Of a DNA stretch of 64,000 nt, positions 49,972 through 59,541 are shown piece after piece. The stretch covers positions 124,001 through 188,000 of the forward strand of contig NZ_JAMZDX010000006.1 in assembly GCF_024172095.1 (NCBI RefSeq), in the 5' to 3' direction. The translations under genes and the position numbers were made by a program. The notes beneath the pieces are model-generated. The model saw nothing but the letters and a program-made list of their open reading frames with translations. It ran no database searches and was not told the origin of the DNA. This stretch comes from Kitasatospora cinereorecta. Lineage in GTDB: Bacteria; Actinomycetota; Actinomycetes; Streptomycetales; Streptomycetaceae. Position 1 is the stretch's first letter. The number at the start of each line of letters is the position of its first letter.

Positions 49972-51105
49972 TCAGGAGGGCTTGACCAGGCTCTCCGCGA
50001 GGTACTGGACCGCCACCCGGACCAGTCGCAGACGCTCCCGCTGGGGTGTGTAGTCCTCGACGATGTCGGAGATCCGGACGTCGGCGGCGGCCGCCCGGCC
50101 GGTGCCGGCGCGCAGGGCGGTCTGGAGGCGGCGGGCGTCGGCGAGGCCGGGCGCGTCGCCCTTGGCGGCGGCGAGCAGCAGTCGGGCGACGCCGGTGCCG
50201 GGGGCTTCGGCGCCGGTCTGGGCGAGGGCGGGCGCGTCGTAGCGGCCGGAGACGGCGGCGGCCGCGCCGTACAGGTCGGGGCGGGCGAGGCCGGCGGCGG
50301 CCGCGCAGGGGGCGCCGCCCTCGATGCCGAGGGTGCTCCAGCCGCCCGGTCCGGCCGGGAGGGTGCGGAACGCGGCGGAGACGGCGGTGCGCAGGGCGGT
50401 GTCGTCGGCGACGGCCTGCGGGGCGGCGGCGATCAGGTCGCAGGGGTGGCCGGTGCCGCCGGGCGCCTCGGGGGCGACCACCACGAACGGGCGGGCCCTG
50501 CCCAGTTGGACGGCGGAGGCCACGCCGTCGAACACGTCCGGCAGGTCGGCGTCGGCGGTCTGCCCGGCGGTGCCGGAGTGCAGCACGATCACGGGGTACT
50601 GGGCCTTGGGGTCCTTCTGGTACTCGGCGGGCAGCCAGACCCGGACAGCGCGCGGGTGGCCGTCCTGGCCGGGGACCGACCCCTGCAGCAGCTCGCCACC
50701 GGCGGGGTGGCCGACCGACTCGAACCGGACGTCGCCCAGGGGCACGGCAGATGCGGACCCTGCCGGAGCGGACGCGGCCGAGGCGGACGGCACCGGCGGA
50801 GCGGCCGGACGGGGAGCCGCAGCGGCCCTGGCCTCATCGGCGGCGGAGGTCGAAGCGGAGATCGCAGCGGAGGCGGCGGCGTCTCCCGGACGCCCGCCGA
50901 CCAGCAGCGCAACGCCGAGCGCGGTCACGCACATCAGGCAGAGCACCGCCCCGCCCGCCCGCAGCAGCAGGGGGCGCGCCTCGGCGGAGATTTCGTACCG
51001 CTGGGCGGCGCGCAGGTCTCGCCAGCGGACGGCCGCGGCGCGGGCGAGCCGCCAGCCGAGGAGGGCAGCGATCAGCAGGGGGACGGCGAGGGTCGGACGG
51101 AACAT
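49972..51105 (-). CDS. Membrane-anchored esterase-D-like alpha/beta fold protein lacking nucleophile serine
   Basis: 377 aa. Two N-terminal hydrophobic segments (PTLAVPLLIAALLGWRL and AGGAVLCLMCVTALGVALLV) are followed by an Ala/Pro/Ser-rich linker. From about residue 130 the protein resembles the esterase-D/mycolyltransferase fold (RAVRVWLPAEYQ, YPVIVLHSGTAG, RPFVVVAPEAPGG). The nucleophile elbow, expected as LGxSxGG, reads LGIEGGAPCA, with Glu in the serine position. It is probably a non-catalytic relative, or uses another residue; a binding or cell-envelope role is possible. It is preceded upstream by a 12-bp minisatellite. Confidence 0.7.
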   Translation of the reverse strand: MFRPTLAVPLLIAALLGWRLARAAAVRWRDLRAAQRYEISAEARPLLLRAGGAVLCLMCVTALGVALLVGGRPGDAAASAAISASTSAADEARAAAAPRPAAPPVPSASAASAPAGSASAVPLGDVRFESVGHPAGGELLQGSVPGQDGHPRAVRVWLPAEYQKDPKAQYPVIVLHSGTAGQTADADLPDVFDGVASAVQLGRARPFVVVAPEAPGGTGHPCDLIAAAPQAVADDTALRTAVSAAFRTLPAGPGGWSTLGIEGGAPCAAAAGLARPDLYGAAAAVSGRYDAPALAQTGAEAPGTGVARLLLAAAKGDAPGLADARRLQTALRAGTGRAAAADVRISDIVEDYTPQRERLRLVRVAVQYLAESLVKPS

Positions 51106-51258
51106 GGCGCACCACCTCGGGGAGGGACCGGCTGCCGGACCACGGCGTGCTCAGTCCACAGGGTGCACAACGCGCCTCCCCGGGGTCCCCGGGCCGTACG
51201 GGCGTCTCCGGACCTTCACTCGAAGGAGTGTCACCCCGGTACGTCGGTTGACGCCGGA

Positions 51259-51318
51259 TCAGCCACTCGGTCGGCCACCCAGTCAGCCACTCGATCGGCC
51301 ACCCGGTCAGCCACTCAG
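51259..51318. repeat. 12-bp minisatellite, five units
   Basis: Alternating units TCAGCCACTCGG-like and TCGGCCACCCAG-like (51259, 51271, 51283, 51295, 51307) form a 24-bp higher-order repeat. The last unit includes the holB stop codon, so the repeat defines the 3' edge of that gene. Confidence 0.8.
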
Positions 51319-52526
51319 CCCGCGCGCAGCGCGACCGTCATCGCTTCCACCGCCAGCAGCGGGTCGACGTTGCGGTCCAGCGCCTCGCGGCAGGCCAGCA
51401 CCGCCTCGATCCGGCGCAGCGTGTTCTCCGGCAGGCCGGCCCCGGCGACCTTCTGCAGGGCCGGGCGCTGGTCCTCGTTGGCGAGGGCTCCGGTGGTGCC
51501 GAACTGGATGGCGAGCACGTCCCGGTAGAAGCCGAGCAGGTCGCCGAGCGCGACGCCGAGGGTCTCGCGGCGGGTCCGGGTGGCCCGGCTCTTCTGCCGC
51601 TTCTCCAGTTCCTTCACCGCCCCCGCCATGCCGCGCGGTGCCCGGCTGCCCTCGGCGGCGCCGTACGCGGCCTTGAGGTCGTCGGTCTCCTTGGCGTCCT
51701 GGGTCTCGGCGAGAGCCTCGGCGTCGGCCTTCGCGGTGTCGACCAGCCGCTGGGCGGCGGTCAGGCAGCCGCCGAGGTCGGCGACCTCCAGCGGGATCCG
51801 CAGGACGTCGGCGCGGCGCGCCCGCGCCTGCTCGTCGACCGCGAGCCGGCGGGTGCGGTCGATGTCGCCCTGTCCGGCCAGTGCGGCCAGCCGGGCCGTC
51901 TCCGGCCCGACGCCGTCCCGCCGGACCAGCATGTCGGCGACGGCGTCCACGGACGGCGTGCGCAGCACCAGCAGCCGGCAGCGGGAGCGGATGGTCGGCA
52001 GCACGTCCTGCACCGAGGGCGCGCAGAGCAGCCAGACCGTCCGCGGCGACGGCTCCTCGACGCCCTTCAGCAGGGCGTTGGCCGCCGCCTCGGTGAGCCG
52101 GTGCGCGGCGTCGATCAGGATCACCGACCAGCGGCCGCCGGTCGGGTAGCTGGAGGCGCGCAGGACCAGGTCGCGCATGTCGCCGACGCCGATCGACAGC
52201 CCGTCGGTGCGGACCTGCTTCACGTCGGCGTGGCTGCCGGAGAGCACCGTGTGGCAGCCGTCGCAGAAGCCACAGCCGGGTGTCCCGCCCAGTTCGAGGT
52301 CGGGGCTGGTGCACTGGAGCGCGGCGGCGAACGCCCGCGCCGCGGTGACCTGGCCGGCGCCGGGCGGGCCGGTGAACAGCCACGCGTGCGTCATCAGCGA
52401 CGCGTTCCCGCCGGGCTGCGGCGCCGCCGATCGTCCGGCCGTCACCGTGGCCCGGGCGGCCCGGGACGCCGACTGCAACTGCTCGACCACCCGATCCTGG
52501 CCGACCAGGTCGTCCCACACACTCAC
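51315..52526 (-). CDS. holB: DNA polymerase III subunit delta'
   Basis: 403-aa clamp-loader subunit. It starts SVWDDLVGQDRVVEQLQSAS. The P-loop is modified, GPPGAGQVTAARAF, with Gln in place of Lys, consistent with delta' not hydrolysing ATP. The zinc-binding module CGFCDGCHTVLSGSHADV, the Walker B-like VILIDAAHRLTEAAANALLK, and the sensor region TIRSRCRLL are present. GTG 52526 is preceded by AGGGAG. The gene lies downstream of tmk, its usual streptomycete neighbour, and its stop lies within a 12-bp tandem repeat. Confidence 0.93.
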   Translation of the reverse strand: MSVWDDLVGQDRVVEQLQSASRAARATVTAGRSAAPQPGGNASLMTHAWLFTGPPGAGQVTAARAFAAALQCTSPDLELGGTPGCGFCDGCHTVLSGSHADVKQVRTDGLSIGVGDMRDLVLRASSYPTGGRWSVILIDAAHRLTEAAANALLKGVEEPSPRTVWLLCAPSVQDVLPTIRSRCRLLVLRTPSVDAVADMLVRRDGVGPETARLAALAGQGDIDRTRRLAVDEQARARRADVLRIPLEVADLGGCLTAAQRLVDTAKADAEALAETQDAKETDDLKAAYGAAEGSRAPRGMAGAVKELEKRQKSRATRTRRETLGVALGDLLGFYRDVLAIQFGTTGALANEDQRPALQKVAGAGLPENTLRRIEAVLACREALDRNVDPLLAVEAMTVALRAG

Positions 52527-52641
52527 GTCGAGCTCCCTACCGCACCAGCCAGCCAGCCAACCAGTCCCCGAGCCTAACGCCGTCCGACGACAGCGCGCGG
52601 CCCCGTACGCCCCGCCCGGCCCCGTACGCCCGGAACGGCAA

Positions 52642-52676
52642 CAGGGGTGCGGGGCGACCCACGCCCCGCACCCCTG
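52642..52676 (-). terminator. Terminator after the tmk fusion gene
   Basis: Perfect 15-bp stem (52642-52656 with 52662-52676) and a 5-nt loop, 37 bp beyond the stop codon. Upstream of holB, a GGCCCCGTACGCC direct repeat is also present. Confidence 0.75.
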
Positions 52677-52712
52677 CACGCCCTGCGCGCTCCGTCGTGG
52701 ACGGTCGCGGGA

Positions 52713-55700
52713 TCAGTCCTTGCGCCGCTTCCAGCCCCGACCGCGCGGCCCACCCTGGCCGTCCCGGCCACCCTGACCGCCGTTGCCGTCGTCACCCGTG
52801 GTGCCGGCGGCACCGCCGGTACCGGTGGCGCCGTCCTCCGGCTCGTCCGGCGCCTCCCAGCGCGCCCACTCGTCGCGCGAGCCGAGCAGGGTGTCGGTCA
52901 GGCTCGGCAGGTCGTCGAGCGGGGTCTCCTCCGCCCAGTCCGGACGCGGCCGCAGCTCGCGGGTGTCGCTGGAGTCGTCCGGCTCGGGACGCCACAGGCC
53001 CGGCGGGACCCGGTCCTGCGCGGCCTCGGCCGGGACGGTCGGCAGCACCGCGGTCTCGTCCACCGCCTTCGGGAGCACGGCGGTCTCGTCGGTCACCTTC
53101 GGCAGCACCGCGGTCTCGTCCACCGCCTTGGGCAGCACAGCCGTCTCGTCGGTCACCTTCGGCAGCACGGCCGTACGTTCGGCCGCTGCGACGGCCGCCT
53201 TCCGGACGTCCTCAGGGATCTCCTTGGTCGGCTGGTCATCGCCCTTCACCTGGGGCAGCGCGGCGGTGACGGCCTCGGGCCCCTTCGCCTCGGGTCCCGC
53301 CTTCGCCTCGGGCTGGCCCTTCTCGTCCGTCCCGTCCGTCTCCTCCGCGGAGGTGTTCCGCTCGGACCGGGTCTTCTCGGCGGCGGCGACCTCCGCGGCG
53401 ACCTCGGCGGCCGCGGCTGCGGCGGCCGCCCGGGCCTCGGCGGCGAGCCGGGCCTCCTCGGCCCGCTGCAGCGCCTCCTCGGCGCGCCGACGCTGCTCCT
53501 CGCGCTGCAGCTCCCGCTGCCGCTGGAGCTCGGCCTGCGCGGCCGCCTCGGCCTCGCGCTGCTTGCGCTCCTCGGCCTCCGCCGCCAGCCGCGCCTCCTC
53601 GGCACGGCGCCGCTCGGCCTCTTCCGCGGCCCGCTGGGCGGCCGCGGCCTCGGCGGCGAGCCGGGCCGCCTCCGCGGCCTTGCGGCGCTCCTCCTCGGCG
53701 ACCCGTTCGGCCTCGGCCTTGGCCAGACGCTCCTTCTCGGCCTGCTCGGCGCGCAGCTGCTCCAGCAGCGCCTGGCGCTTGCGCTCGGCCTCGGCCTCCT
53801 CGGCGGCCTTGCGGGCCTCCTCGGCGCGGCGCCGCTCGGCGGCCTCGATGGCGAGCCGCTCCTGCTCGGCCTTGGCGACCCGCTCCTGCCCGGAGAGCGG
53901 CAGCTCCCGGTCGAGACGGTGGCGGATCGCGGTGGTGACGAACGGGGGCTGCTGGGAGCCGTCGACGACCAGGTAGCGGGCCGGGTCGGCGGCGGCGAGC
54001 GCCAGGAAGCCGGCGCGCACCCGCTGGTGGAACTCGGTGGGCTCGGACTCCAGCCGGTCCAGCGCCTCGGTGAAGCGCTCGCGGGCGGCGCCCGGGTCGA
54101 CGTCCAGGACGACGGTCAGGTCGGGCACCAGTCCGCCGGTGGCCCAGCGCGAGATCCGGGCGACCTCGGTGGCGGCCAGGTCGCGCCCGGCGCCCTGGTA
54201 CGCGATGGAGGAGTCCATGTAGCGGTCGGTGATGACCACGGCGCCGCGGGCCAGCGCGGGACGGATCACGTTCTCCACGTGCTCGGCCCGGTCGGCGGCG
54301 TAGATCAGCGCCTCGGCGCGGTGCGAGAGGCCGGTGTTGCCGACGTCCAGGACCAGCGCGCGCAGCCGCTGCCCGATCGGGCTGCCGCCGGGCTCGCGGG
54401 TCAGCACCACCTCGTGGCCCTTGCTGCGGATCCACTCCGCGAGCGCCTGGGCCTGGGTGGACTTGCCGGCGCCGTCGCCGCCCTCCAGGGCGATGAAGAA
54501 GCCGGTACCGGCGGCCCGGTGCGGGGCCGGGGCGGTCTCGCCGCGCACCGCCTGCAGCAGCTCGCGGCCGAACGGCACCTCGCCGCGGCGGTCGTCGGTC
54601 TTCAGCAGTACGACCGCGGCCAGCACCAGGGTGAGCAGGCCGGCGGTGGAGACGGCCAGCGCCGCGCCGCCGTGGATGAAGGTGAAGCTGCCGGGCCGGA
54701 CCTCGCCGTACTCGACCTCGCCGTACGCGGCGGCGAGCAGCGGCAGGCCGACCAGCGCGGTGCCCACCACGGCCCGCAGCACCGCGTACAGGTGCTCGGT
54801 GACCTTGGGCAGCCGGCTCTCCTCGATCTCCTGCGCGAGCAGGGTGCGACCGGTGGAGATCACCACACCGGCGGCCAGGCCGGCCAGCACGGTGAGCAGC
54901 AGTACCAGGACGAAGTCCAGCACCAGCCCGGCCAGGATCAGGGCCACGCCCTCCACCAGCAGGGCGAGCGCGAGGAGTCGGCGGCGGGAGAGCGCGGGCA
55001 GGGTGGCCCGGGTGCAGCGGATGCCGATCGCCGGGGCGCCGGCCGCGGCGAGCACCAGCAGGCCGTAGCCGATCGGCCCGGCGCGGTGGTCGACGGCGGT
55101 CAGCAGGCCGAGTGCGGCGACACCGGCCATCGCGGCGTAGCCGGCCGCGACCGCGAAGGTGAAGTAGGGGGCGCTGCCGGTGCGGCCCTTGCGCAGCGCC
55201 GGGCCGGGGGTGGCGTCGGTGGGTGCGCGCAGGCCCTGGAGCGGGGAGCGCGGCGCGACGGAGGCTCCGGCGGGCAGCTCCTGGAGGAAGATCAGTACGG
55301 CGGAGCCGGCGAACAGCAGCGCGGCGCCGAGCGCGGCAGAGGTGGACTGGTTGACCCGCAGCCAGTCCGAGCCGACCGCGGCCAGCACGTTGTTGAGCAG
55401 CGTGAGGCCGATCAGCGCGGTGGCGGCCAGCGGGACGGCGGCCCAGCCGGTGCGGACGTCGAGGGTGCGCACCGCGTCGAGCGCGGCGGCGGACGGGGTG
55501 GGCTGCTGCTCGGAGACCGGCAGCAGGCCGGGCACGGCGGCGGCCTTGCCGATGGTCCAGAAGCGCTCGGCGACGCCGGCCGCGAAGGCGGTGGCCAGCA
55601 GCGCCCAGGTGGCGGAGTCGGGCGTCCAGATCACCCACCAGGGGGCGATGCCGATCAGGACGGCGCGCAGCACGTCCGCGCCGAACAGCGTCCAGCGCCG

Positions 55701-56045
55701 GTCGAGCGGGCCGCCGAGCAGGGCGTGCACCGGTCCGAGCAGCGCGGCGCCGATCAGCACGGTGGCCACCAGCCGGGCGGCGAAGAGCGCGGCCACGGCG
55801 AGGGCGAGCGACCGGTAGCCGGTGCCGAACTGTCCGCCGACGACCGCGGCGACCACGGTCAGCGGCACCAGCACGAGCAGTGCCAACCGGTCCGCGGTGC
55901 CGCCGACCAGCTGCGCGGTCCACAGCCGTCGGTACGGCCGCATCCGCAGCAGCGCGCGGGCCCGCTCGCCGGGTGTGCCGGCGGGGGCCACGTCCGGGAG
56001 GACGGGTGCGGCGGTGCTCGGTGGGGGCTGCTCCTCGCTCGTCAT
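52713..56045 (-). CDS. tmk: Thymidylate kinase fused to MFS-like membrane domain
   Basis: 1110-aa fusion. Residues 40-490 form an MFS-like domain with about 12 membrane helices (LWTAQLVGGTADRLALLVLV). Residues 515-715 are dTMP kinase: the P-loop GGDGAGKST with Lys528, then TREPGGSPIGQRLRAL and a DRYMDSSIAYQG DRY motif. It phosphorylates dTMP to dTDP. A highly charged Ala/Glu/Arg coiled-coil (about 725-905) follows, then an acidic tail with five 10-residue repeats ETAVLPKVTD/ETAVLPKAVD. The kinase-MFS fusion is known in streptomycetes; why the enzyme is tied to the membrane is unclear. ATG 56045 (MTSEEQ) places the start at the family position. Confidence 0.92.
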   Translation of the reverse strand: MTSEEQPPPSTAAPVLPDVAPAGTPGERARALLRMRPYRRLWTAQLVGGTADRLALLVLVPLTVVAAVVGGQFGTGYRSLALAVAALFAARLVATVLIGAALLGPVHALLGGPLDRRWTLFGADVLRAVLIGIAPWWVIWTPDSATWALLATAFAAGVAERFWTIGKAAAVPGLLPVSEQQPTPSAAALDAVRTLDVRTGWAAVPLAATALIGLTLLNNVLAAVGSDWLRVNQSTSAALGAALLFAGSAVLIFLQELPAGASVAPRSPLQGLRAPTDATPGPALRKGRTGSAPYFTFAVAAGYAAMAGVAALGLLTAVDHRAGPIGYGLLVLAAAGAPAIGIRCTRATLPALSRRRLLALALLVEGVALILAGLVLDFVLVLLLTVLAGLAAGVVISTGRTLLAQEIEESRLPKVTEHLYAVLRAVVGTALVGLPLLAAAYGEVEYGEVRPGSFTFIHGGAALAVSTAGLLTLVLAAVVLLKTDDRRGEVPFGRELLQAVRGETAPAPHRAAGTGFFIALEGGDGAGKSTQAQALAEWIRSKGHEVVLTREPGGSPIGQRLRALVLDVGNTGLSHRAEALIYAADRAEHVENVIRPALARGAVVITDRYMDSSIAYQGAGRDLAATEVARISRWATGGLVPDLTVVLDVDPGAARERFTEALDRLESEPTEFHQRVRAGFLALAAADPARYLVVDGSQQPPFVTTAIRHRLDRELPLSGQERVAKAEQERLAIEAAERRRAEEARKAAEEAEAERKRQALLEQLRAEQAEKERLAKAEAERVAEEERRKAAEAARLAAEAAAAQRAAEEAERRRAEEARLAAEAEERKQREAEAAAQAELQRQRELQREEQRRRAEEALQRAEEARLAAEARAAAAAAAAEVAAEVAAAEKTRSERNTSAEETDGTDEKGQPEAKAGPEAKGPEAVTAALPQVKGDDQPTKEIPEDVRKAAVAAAERTAVLPKVTDETAVLPKAVDETAVLPKVTDETAVLPKAVDETAVLPTVPAEAAQDRVPPGLWRPEPDDSSDTRELRPRPDWAEETPLDDLPSLTDTLLGSRDEWARWEAPDEPEDGATGTGGAAGTTGDDGNGGQGGRDGQGGPRGRGWKRRKD
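53041..53175. repeat. In-frame 30-bp tandem repeat in tmk
   Basis: Units start at 53041, 53071, 53101, 53131 and 53161. Two alternating unit types make a 60-bp higher-order period, encoding ETAVLPK(VT/AV)D. Confidence 0.85.
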
Positions 56046-56146
56046 ACGGTCAGCGTAGCGGGCGGGCGATGGCGCAAATGAGGGGTACACCCGTCCGGAT
56101 CCCGGTCATGACACGGTTGTGACGCACCGAACGCACCTCGAACACA

Positions 56147-56180
56147 AGCGGGGGCCCGTGCACCGGCACGGACCCCCGCT
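56147..56180 (-). terminator. Terminator after topA
   Basis: 15-bp stem with one mismatch (56147-56161 with 56166-56180), tetraloop ACCG, 12 bp beyond the stop codon. Confidence 0.75.
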
Positions 56181-56191
56181 CGATGGTCGGT

Positions 56192-59083
56192 TCAGCCCTC
56201 CTCGGGCTCGGCCGCGGAGCTCGCGGCCGTCCCGGCGGCGGTCGTCTTCGCCACCGTCTTCTTGGCCACCGTCTTCTTCGCGGTCGTCTTCTTGGCGGCC
56301 GTGGTCTTCTTCGCCGCAGTCTTCGCCGCGGTCTTCTTCGCCGCCGTCTTGGTGGCGGTCGCCTTGGTCGCGGTCGCCTTCTTCGCCGGGGCCTTCTTGG
56401 CGGTCTTCTTCACCGGTCCGCGCGCCCGCTTCTCGGCGAGCAGCTCGTAGCCGCGCTCGGGGGTGATCGTCTCGACCTCGTCGTCCTTGCGAAGCGTGGC
56501 GTTGGTCTCGCCGTCGGTCACGTACGGACCGAACCGGCCGTCCTTGACCACCACCGGCTTCTCGCTGACCGGGTCGGTGCCGAGCTCCTTCAGCGGCGCC
56601 GCGGCGGCCGCCCGCCCGCGCAGCTTGGGCTGGGCATAGATCGCCAGCGCCTCCTCCAGCGAGATGGTGAGCAGCTGGTCCTCGCTGGTCAGCGAGCGGG
56701 AGTCGGTGCCGCGCTTGAGGTACGGGCCGTAGCGGCCGTTCTGCGCGGTGATCTCGTTGCCCTCGGCGTCGCTGCCGACCACGCGGGGCAGCGAGAGCAG
56801 CCGCAGCGCGTCCTCCAGGGTGACGGTGTCCAGCGACATCGTCTTGAAGAGCGAGGCGGTGCGCGGCTTGACCGCGTTCTTGCCGGTCTTCGGGGTGCCC
56901 TCGGGCAGCACCTCGGTGACGTACGGGCCGTACCGGCCGTCCTTGGCGACCAGCGGGTGGCCGCTGACCGGGTCGGTGCCGAGCACCCGCTCACCGCTGG
57001 GCTTGGCCAGCAGCTCCTCGGCCAGCTCGACGGTCAGCTCGTCCGGCGGCAGGTCGTCGGGGATGTCGGCGCGCTGGCCGGGCTCGCCCTCGACCGCCGA
57101 CGGCTTCTCCACGTACGGGCCGTAGCGGCCGACCCGCAGCACCAGGCCCTCGCCGATCGGGAAGGAGCTGATCTCGCGGGCGTCGATCGCGCCCAGGTCG
57201 GTGACCAGTTCCTTGAGGCCGCCCAGGTGGTCGCCGTCGCCGTTGCCGGCCTCGGCGGCGGTGCCCGCGCCCTCGCCCTCGCCGAAGTAGAAGCGCTTCA
57301 GCCACGGCACGGACTCGGCCTGACCGGCCGCGATCCGGTCGAGGTCGTCCTCCATCTTGGCGGTGAAGTCGTAGTCGACCAGGCGGCCGAAGTGCTTCTC
57401 CAGCAGGTTGACGACCGCGAAGGAGAGGAAGGAGGGCACCAGGGCGGTGCCCTTCTTGAAGACGTACTTGCGGTTGATGATCGTGTCGATGATCGACGCG
57501 TAGGTGGACGGCCGGCCGATCTCCCGGTCCTCCAGCTCCTTGACCAGGGAGGCCTCGGTGTAGCGCGCCGGGGGCTTGGTGGAGTGGCCTTCGGGGCTGA
57601 TCCGCTCGGCGGCCAGCGGGTCGCCCTCGGTGACGTTGGGCAGCCGGCGCTCGCGGTCGTCGAGCTCGGCGTTGGGGTCGTCGGCACCCTCCACGTAGGC
57701 CTTCAGGAAGCCGTGGAAGGTGATGATCTTGCCGGAGGCGGAGAACTCGGCGTCCCGGCCGTCGGCGGAGCGGCCACCGACCCGGACGGTCACCGACTGG
57801 CCGACCGCGTCCTTCATCTGGGAGGCGACGGTGCGCATCCAGATCAGCTCGTACAGCCGGAAGTCGTCGCCCGCCAGCCCGGTCTCGGCCGGGGTGCGGA
57901 AGCGGTCGCCGGACGGGCGGATCGCCTCGTGCGCCTCCTGGGCGTTCTTCACCTTGGAGGCGTACACGCGCGGCGCGTCCGGCAGGTAGTCGGCGCCGTA
58001 CAGCTGGGTGACCTGCGCCCGGGCGGCCGTGATCGCCGTCTCCGAGAGCGTGGTGGAGTCGGTACGCATGTAGGTGATGAAGCCGTTCTCGTACAGCTTC
58101 TGGGCCACCTGCATGGTCCGCTTCGCACCGAAGCCCAGCTTGCGGCTGGCCTCCTGCTGCAGCGTGGTGGTGCGGAACGGGGCGTACGGCGAGCGGCGGT
58201 ACGGCTTGGACTCGACACTGCGGACCGAGAACGCGGTCTGCTCCAGGGCGGCGGCCAGCGCACGGGCGGCCTGCTCGTCCAGGTGCAGGGTGTTGGCGGC
58301 CTGCGCGGCGTCGCGCAGCCGGCCGTCCGGGCCGAAGTCGCGGCCGGAGGCGATCCGCCTGCCGTCCACGCTGACCAGGCGGGCGCCGAAGGACTCCGGG
58401 TTGGCCGCGTCCGCGGCGGTCCGGCCGGTGGCGAAGGCGCCGACCAGGTCCCAGTAGTGGGCGCTGGTGAACGCCATCCGCTCCCGCTCGCGCTCGACCA
58501 CGAGCCGGGTCGCCACCGACTGCACGCGGCCCGCCGAGAGCTTCGGCATGACCTTCTTCCACAGCACCGGCGAGACCTCGTAGCCGTAGAGGCGGTCGAG
58601 GATGCGGCGGGTCTCCTGGGCGTCCACCAGGCGCTGGTTCAGGTCGCGCGGGTTGCGGACGGCCTCCTGGATGGCGTCCTTGGTGATCTCGTGGAAGACC
58701 ATCCGGTGCACCGGCACCTTGGGCTTGAGCACCTCCCGCAGGTGCCAGGCGATGGCCTCGCCCTCGCGGTCCTCATCGGTGGCGAGGAAGAGCTCGTCGG
58801 ATTCCTTCAGCAGCGACTTGAGCTTGGTCACCTGGGACTTCTTGTCCGCGTTGACCACATAGATGGGGGCGAAGTCGTGGTCCACGTCGACGCCGAGCCG
58901 CCGGACCTCACCGGTGTACTCGTCCGGAACCTCGGCAGCGGTGCCGGGCAGATCGCGGATGTGCCCGACGCTGGCCTCGACGATGTACCCGGGGCCGAGG
59001 TAGCCCTTGATCGTCTTGGCCTTGGCCGGCGACTCGACGATGACGAGTCGCTTGCCGTGCGCGGTCTCGCTGCTCGGGGACAC
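56192..59083 (-). CDS. topA: DNA topoisomerase I
   Basis: 963-aa type IA topoisomerase, relaxing negative supercoils. The Toprim domain begins RLVIVESPAKAKTIKGYLG and has ATDEDREGEAIAWHL. The catalytic tyrosine is Tyr338 in GFITYMRTDSTTLS. C-terminal repeats YGPY(V/L) occur four or five times (topoisomerase C-terminal repeat domains), and the last 70 residues are a lysine/alanine/threonine tail (KKTAAKTAAKKTTAAKKTT type). The streptomycete enzyme is known for this Lys-rich tail and high processivity. GTG 59083 (MSPSSETAHG) is preceded by AGAAGAG. A TTGACA at 59183-59178 may be its -35 element. Confidence 0.96.
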   Translation of the reverse strand: MSPSSETAHGKRLVIVESPAKAKTIKGYLGPGYIVEASVGHIRDLPGTAAEVPDEYTGEVRRLGVDVDHDFAPIYVVNADKKSQVTKLKSLLKESDELFLATDEDREGEAIAWHLREVLKPKVPVHRMVFHEITKDAIQEAVRNPRDLNQRLVDAQETRRILDRLYGYEVSPVLWKKVMPKLSAGRVQSVATRLVVERERERMAFTSAHYWDLVGAFATGRTAADAANPESFGARLVSVDGRRIASGRDFGPDGRLRDAAQAANTLHLDEQAARALAAALEQTAFSVRSVESKPYRRSPYAPFRTTTLQQEASRKLGFGAKRTMQVAQKLYENGFITYMRTDSTTLSETAITAARAQVTQLYGADYLPDAPRVYASKVKNAQEAHEAIRPSGDRFRTPAETGLAGDDFRLYELIWMRTVASQMKDAVGQSVTVRVGGRSADGRDAEFSASGKIITFHGFLKAYVEGADDPNAELDDRERRLPNVTEGDPLAAERISPEGHSTKPPARYTEASLVKELEDREIGRPSTYASIIDTIINRKYVFKKGTALVPSFLSFAVVNLLEKHFGRLVDYDFTAKMEDDLDRIAAGQAESVPWLKRFYFGEGEGAGTAAEAGNGDGDHLGGLKELVTDLGAIDAREISSFPIGEGLVLRVGRYGPYVEKPSAVEGEPGQRADIPDDLPPDELTVELAEELLAKPSGERVLGTDPVSGHPLVAKDGRYGPYVTEVLPEGTPKTGKNAVKPRTASLFKTMSLDTVTLEDALRLLSLPRVVGSDAEGNEITAQNGRYGPYLKRGTDSRSLTSEDQLLTISLEEALAIYAQPKLRGRAAAAAPLKELGTDPVSEKPVVVKDGRFGPYVTDGETNATLRKDDEVETITPERGYELLAEKRARGPVKKTAKKAPAKKATATKATATKTAAKKTAAKTAAKKTTAAKKTTAKKTVAKKTVAKTTAAGTAASSAAEPEEG

Positions 59084-59541
59084 CTTCGCTCTTCTCTCCC
59101 GGTCGGTTGTGTCTGCTCCTGGGCTGCCGCCCAGCGACAGCCCCACCAGCGGAGTGTGACCGTACCCCGGCCACCCTTGTCAAACGGACGGATCCGGGTT
59201 TTTCACCGGCAAGGCCGACCGACGCCACTCGAACGGTAACCCGATGATGCGCCTTTGCGCCGCGTGGAGGGGGTGGCGCGGTGCCGCTTTGGCCTGAATC
59301 GAGCGTGTGATCGCGCCATCGCGACACAGATCGGAGGGGTTTCGGGCGGACGGCCCGGGTCGCGAGGCGGCGGTATTCGGCCAGCCGCCGTCGAGGGCGG
59401 TCACCGTCATGGGCCAGGCGCCGTCGTGGGCTGGACCGTCCTGCGGACCGACTGTGATCTGGGGACGGCCGTTGTCAGGGGACGGCGGTTGATTAGGGGC
59501 GGCCGTGATGAGGGGACGGAGTTGTCAGGGGACGCCGGTCA
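59084..59541. other. 458-bp intergenic region with imperfect 17-bp repeats
   Basis: Holds the topA upstream region on the right-to-left strand, with TTGACA at 59178-59183. At 59459-59542 five imperfect units of about 17 bp share the core GGGGACGG (starting 59459, 59476, 59494, 59510 and 59526), ending in the DUF3592 stop codon. No gene is supported. Confidence 0.6.

Noticed and set aside
51259..51318. CRISPR array
   Set aside because: Units are 12 bp and directly adjacent, with no spacers and no cas genes.
52697..56081. Plus-strand frames of over 1,000 codons opposite the tmk fusion
   Set aside because: Antisense artefact of the high-GC repeat-rich coiled-coil region; no domains, while the minus frame has intact dTMP kinase motifs.
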